From the NCBI GenBank assembly GCA_013288465.1, contig JABDBT010000092.1, positions 1-9,512 of the forward strand: a stretch of DNA of 9,512 bases. The letters are read 5' to 3'. The position numbers were made by a program, and so were the translations under genes. How positions within the stretch are numbered: position 1 is the first letter of the stretch; each line of letters opens with the position of its first letter. Origin of the DNA: Bacteroidota bacterium (GTDB lineage: Bacteria > Bacteroidota > Bacteroidia > Sphingobacteriales > Sphingobacteriaceae). This document shows, one piece after another, positions 6,590 to 9,512 of this stretch. The notes under the pieces were generated by a model. The model had not been told where the DNA came from, did no database searches, and was given only the letters and a program-made list of their open reading frames with translations.

Positions 6590-6682
6590 TTGTCTGAACC
6601 ATGATTCGCAGGATTTATAGATTATCTTGATTTTGATAAGCATCATGAAAACCCTTAAATCCTACGAGTATGGTTCAGACAA
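6590..6682. repeat. 93-bp imperfect palindromic intergenic element between porX and tsaE
   Basis: The outer arms TTGTCTGAACCAT (6590-6602) and ATGGTTCAGACAA (6670-6682) pair perfectly over 13 bp. After a one-base bulge the pairing continues as ATTCGCAGGATTTA (6604-6617) against TAAATCCTACGAGT (6656-6669) with two mismatches. A small tip hairpin, TTATC and GATAA (6622-6626, 6635-6639), caps it. The left half repeats GATT every 8-9 bp (6603, 6612, 6620, 6629). It fills most of the porX-tsaE gap. The form suggests a dispersed palindromic repeat or miniature mobile element; no coding potential or target duplication is evident. Confidence 0.75.
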
Positions 6683-6698
6683 AAGTAAAAATAATCTT

Positions 6699-8252
6699 CT
6701 ATTTAGGCCCGTAGGTAACAATAGGAATAATCATTTCCTCCAATGAAATACCGCCGTGCTGAAAGGTTTCATTATAAAAATTAACAAAGTGGTTGTAATT
6801 GTTTGGGTAAACAAAAAAGGTGTCTTCTTTGGCAAATACAAAGCTAGAGCTTACATGCAGCTTTGGCAGCATGGCATCGTGCGGGTTGCGCACATGAAAC
6901 ACATCCTTGGGGTTAAAGTTGAGGTTGCGGCCTTGTTTATAGCGTAAGTTGGTATTGGTATTGCGGTCGCCTATGATCTTGCTTGGTTTTTTAACCCTTA
7001 TGGTACCATGATCGGTAGTTATTACTACGCGTACTTGTTTTTGGGCTAGAAATTTAAGCAGGTCAAACAAAGGCGAGTGCTCAAACCATGATAGTGTTAA
7101 TGATCGGTATGCCGCGTCATCACTGGCCAGTTCGCGTATCATTTGCATGTCGGTACGGGCATGTGAAAGCATATCCACAAAGTTGTAAACCACTACGTTA
7201 AGGTCGTTTTTCATCAGGTTGCTTACCGAATCGTTCAGCGCCCTGCCCTCGTCAATATTTAATATTTTGTGATAGGATATTTTACAGTCTTTACGTACTA
7301 CACGTTTAACCTGGTCGGCAATAAAATCAGCTTCGTACAGGTTTTTCCCGCCCTCATCCTCATCATTTTGCCACATGGTTGGGTAACGTTTTTCCATATC
7401 CAAAGGCATCAGGCCCGAAAATATAGCGTTACGCGCGTATTGTGTAGCAGTAGGTAAAATGCTGTAATAGGTATCTTCCTCTTCCAGCCTGAAATATTCG
7501 GATATAATAGGGTTAATGACCTTAAACTGATCATACCTTAAATTATCTATCAAAATAAAAAACACCGGCAATTTTGCGTCCAGCTTAGGGAACACCTTCT
7601 TTTTAAACAGCTGGGTAGAATTTGTTGGCGCGCCGTCTGGGTTTTTTAACCAGTCGATGTAATTGCGCTCCACAAATTTACAAAACTGCACATTGGCCTC
7701 TGCCTTTTGTAAAGTTAGTATTTCGTGCATGCCCACATCTTCCAGCTGCTGTAATTCAAGCTCCCAGTATATCAGCTTTTTATAAACGTCAACCCATTCC
7801 TGGTGGCCTAGGTTATCATTAAGGGTGATGCCCAAATTCCTGAAATCCTGCTGGTAAGCCATCGTTGTTTTTTCGGTAACCAGGCGCTTGTTTTCAGTCA
7901 GTTTTTTTATAGTAAGCAGTATTTGCTTTGGGTGAACGGGTTTAATCAAATAATCATCAATTTTTGAACCTATAGCATCCTCCATTAAGTACTCTTCTTC
8001 GTTTTTGGTGATCATTACAATCGGCACATCGTTATTAATGTTCTTTATCTGCGCCAGCGTCTCAATACCGGTTAAGCCCGGCATGTTCTCATCTAAAAAA
8101 ACAAGATCGAAGTAGTTATTTTTGAATACCTCAACGGCATCATTTCCATTGGTTACAGTGGTAACATTGTAACCTTTTTCCTTTAAAAAGAGTATATGTG
8201 GTTTTAACAGGTCAATTTCGTCATCAGCCCATAGTATCGTTGTGTCCTGCAT
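6699..8252 (-). CDS. porX: PorX-type response regulator with PglZ alkaline-phosphatase-like domain
   Basis: The 517-residue protein joins a receiver domain (residues about 4-120) to a helical linker (about 125-225) and a PglZ domain (about 228-515). Receiver residues are intact: acidic Asp10, Asp11 and Glu12, phosphate acceptor Asp54 in LVFLDENMPG, Thr82, and Lys104 followed by Pro105. The alkaline-phosphatase-like metal site also looks intact: Asp236 in LIDNLR, Thr270 in TATQYAR, Asp360 and His364 in NFVDMLSH, Asp414-His415 in TTDHG, and His499 in QHGG. In Porphyromonas gingivalis and relatives PorX acts with the kinase PorY to control type IX secretion genes, and its PglZ domain has phosphodiesterase activity. 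No DNA-binding domain is visible. It heads the porX-tsaE-ald run and is divergent from the HD gene. The ATG at 8252 gives the usual start. Confidence 0.92.
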   Translation of the reverse strand: MQDTTILWADDEIDLLKPHILFLKEKGYNVTTVTNGNDAVEVFKNNYFDLVFLDENMPGLTGIETLAQIKNINNDVPIVMITKNEEEYLMEDAIGSKIDDYLIKPVHPKQILLTIKKLTENKRLVTEKTTMAYQQDFRNLGITLNDNLGHQEWVDVYKKLIYWELELQQLEDVGMHEILTLQKAEANVQFCKFVERNYIDWLKNPDGAPTNSTQLFKKKVFPKLDAKLPVFFILIDNLRYDQFKVINPIISEYFRLEEEDTYYSILPTATQYARNAIFSGLMPLDMEKRYPTMWQNDEDEGGKNLYEADFIADQVKRVVRKDCKISYHKILNIDEGRALNDSVSNLMKNDLNVVVYNFVDMLSHARTDMQMIRELASDDAAYRSLTLSWFEHSPLFDLLKFLAQKQVRVVITTDHGTIRVKKPSKIIGDRNTNTNLRYKQGRNLNFNPKDVFHVRNPHDAMLPKLHVSSSFVFAKEDTFFVYPNNYNHFVNFYNETFQHGGISLEEMIIPIVTYGPK

Positions 8253-8365
8253 AATATTTTATTTACATATTTTTGCCTCAATTATCTTTCAGGCATTGAA
8301 TTCAGTCGTAAAACCCCAAAGCACGGGTTTTGTTATTGATTAAAAAATGAATTAACATAAATTAA

Positions 8366-8373
8366 CAAATATA
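8366..8373 (-). promoter_or_regulatory. Candidate -7 box for porX
   Basis: On the minus strand this reads TATATTTG, a perfect match to TAnnTTTG, about 115 bp upstream of the porX ATG in the divergent region shared with the HD gene. No TTTG is seen at 19-21 bp upstream, so the -33 element is missing or degenerate. Confidence 0.35.
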
Positions 8374-8424
8374 AGACATATATAATTGCTTAATTTAACA
8401 CTTTTGCAGCACGTCCCCAACATA

Positions 8425-9498
8425 TTGAATAAAAAGAAAATCATTAACGACCCGGTTTACGGGTTTATCAGCATCCCAACCGAGCTGGTGTTTGACCTGC
8501 TCGAACACCCTTATTTTCAGCGCTTAAGGTATATTAAGCAATTGGGCATGACCCACCTGGTATATCCCGGCGCTTTGCATACCCGGTTCCATCATGCCAT
8601 TGGCGCCATGCACCTGATGCGTACTGCCATTGAAACACTCATAAACAAAGGCCACCAAATTACCCCGGAAGAGCAGGAGGCCGTTACCATAGCTATATTG
8701 TTACATGATATTGGCCACGGCCCATTTTCGCACGCGTTAGAAAGCACCATTGTTGAAGGCATATCGCACGAGGATGTGTCCATGCTGTTAATGGGCAAAC
8801 TAAATGCCGAGTTTAATGGCAAGTTAACGATGGCCATCAGCATTTTTAACGGCACTTAGCCAAAACGTTTTTTGCATGAACTGGTATCGAGCCAGTTAGA
8901 TATGGACCGGCTGGATTACCTTAACCGCGACAGTTTCTTCACCGGTGTTTCTGAAGGGGTTATCAGTTCAGACCGTATTATCAAAATGCTTAATGTAGTT
9001 GACGACCATATTGTTGTTGAGGAAAAGGGCATTTACTCGGTCGAGAAGTTTTTGATTGCCAGGCGGTTAATGTACTGGCAGGTTTACCTGCATAAAACCG
9101 TAATAGCTGCCGAATACCTGCTGGTGAAGATCTTGAAGCGCAGCCGCGAACTGGCATCAGCAGGCGAAAGCCTTTTTGCCACGCCCGCGTTAAGCCATTT
9201 TTTGAAAAATACCGTTAGCCGTGATGCTTTTATAAACGAAAGCGCTCATATTGAAACCTTTACAAAACTCGACGATACGGATATACTATCGGCAGTAAAG
9301 GTTTGGGCAACCGATAAGGACTTTGTATTGGCCAAGCTATGCCGCGATTTTATACAGCGTAAGCTTTTCCATGTGGATATAACCAACGAAGCGCCTGATA
9401 AACAGTTCATTGCTGACCTAATTGACAAAGCATCAGCTAAATACGGGATCACCAAAAAGGATGCCGGTTACTTTGTATTTGAGTATAGATTATCTTAA
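8425..9498 (+). pseudogene. HD-domain (dGTPase/SAMHD1-like) phosphohydrolase gene interrupted by an in-frame TAG
   Basis: One frame encodes an HD-domain protein of the SAMHD1/dGTPase-like type but is cut by TAG at 8857-8859, codon 145. The frame is unchanged either side. Numbered through the stop, the metal site is His52 (ALHTRFHHAIG), His94-Asp95 (ILLHDIGHGPFSH) and Asp161 (QLDMDRLDYLNRD); the last lies after the stop, so the 144-residue first fragment lacks it. From memory, homologues have tyrosine at the stop position (Tyr-Pro-Lys-Lys/Arg-Phe), so one base change from TAT or TAC explains it. The start is a TTG: the one at 8425 gives MNKKKIINDPVYGF, the usual family start, while TTG codons at 8386 and 8404 add residues I do not expect. 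The frame ends at TAA 9496-9498, after FVFEYRLS, probably about 45 residues short of homologues. It may be a decaying gene, a sequencing error, or a readthrough case. Confidence 0.8.
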
Positions 9499-9512
9499 CA
9501 TTAACCTCACGC

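Noticed and set aside
6590..6682. Palindromic element as a simple rho-independent terminator for porX
   Set aside because: The stem is long, interrupted and not GC-rich at its base, with no T run following on the minus strand, so a standard terminator does not fit.
8592..8855. 87-residue minus-strand frame over the HD gene
   Set aside because: Antisense shadow of the strongly conserved HD motifs; low-complexity Met/Ser composition.

Overview
The window looks like a chromosomal segment from the phylum Bacteroidota, most likely a Sphingobacteriaceae relative such as Mucilaginibacter or Pedobacter. The evidence is a SusC/FecA-type outer-membrane receptor start with a carboxypeptidase-like regulatory domain, a PorX-type receiver-PglZ regulator (a type IX secretion marker), an alanine dehydrogenase with the long N-terminus I associate with this phylum, few Shine-Dalgarno sites, and TAnnTTTG-like promoter boxes. 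The genus is inference.

Layout, left to right. 1-693 (-): 5' part of a TonB-dependent receptor-like gene that runs off the window, with a candidate promoter and a 15-bp direct repeat upstream. 857-886: clear terminator of the next gene. 916-1578 (-): lipoprotein with 23 uninterrupted Gly-X-Y collagen-like triplets. 1752-2021 (+): possible small orphan gene. 2042-3277 (-): exported two-lobe aspartyl protease with a C-terminal PDZ domain. 3384-4355 (-): YihY/BrkB-family inner-membrane protein. 4356-4886: a gap of about 530 bp with no convincing protein gene but with hairpins and a good Bacteroidota-type promoter followed by a terminator-like hairpin. 4887-8252 (-): a co-directional cluster transcribed porX, tsaE, ald, with a 93-bp imperfect palindrome between porX and tsaE. 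8425-9498 (+): divergent HD-domain phosphohydrolase gene interrupted by an in-frame TAG.

Functionally the right half is regulatory and housekeeping: PorX is known in other Bacteroidota to control type IX secretion genes, TsaE belongs to the tRNA t6A machinery, and the Ald-family protein is an NAD-type oxidoreductase whose usual catalytic His is replaced by Gln. The left half is envelope: receptor, collagen-like lipoprotein, periplasmic or surface protease, and membrane protein.

No phage, CRISPR, insertion sequence, rRNA or tRNA gene was seen. No clear new multi-gene system was found. The most unusual signals are the amber codon in the HD gene, the palindromic element before tsaE, the active-site substitution in the Ald protein, and the structured non-coding gap.
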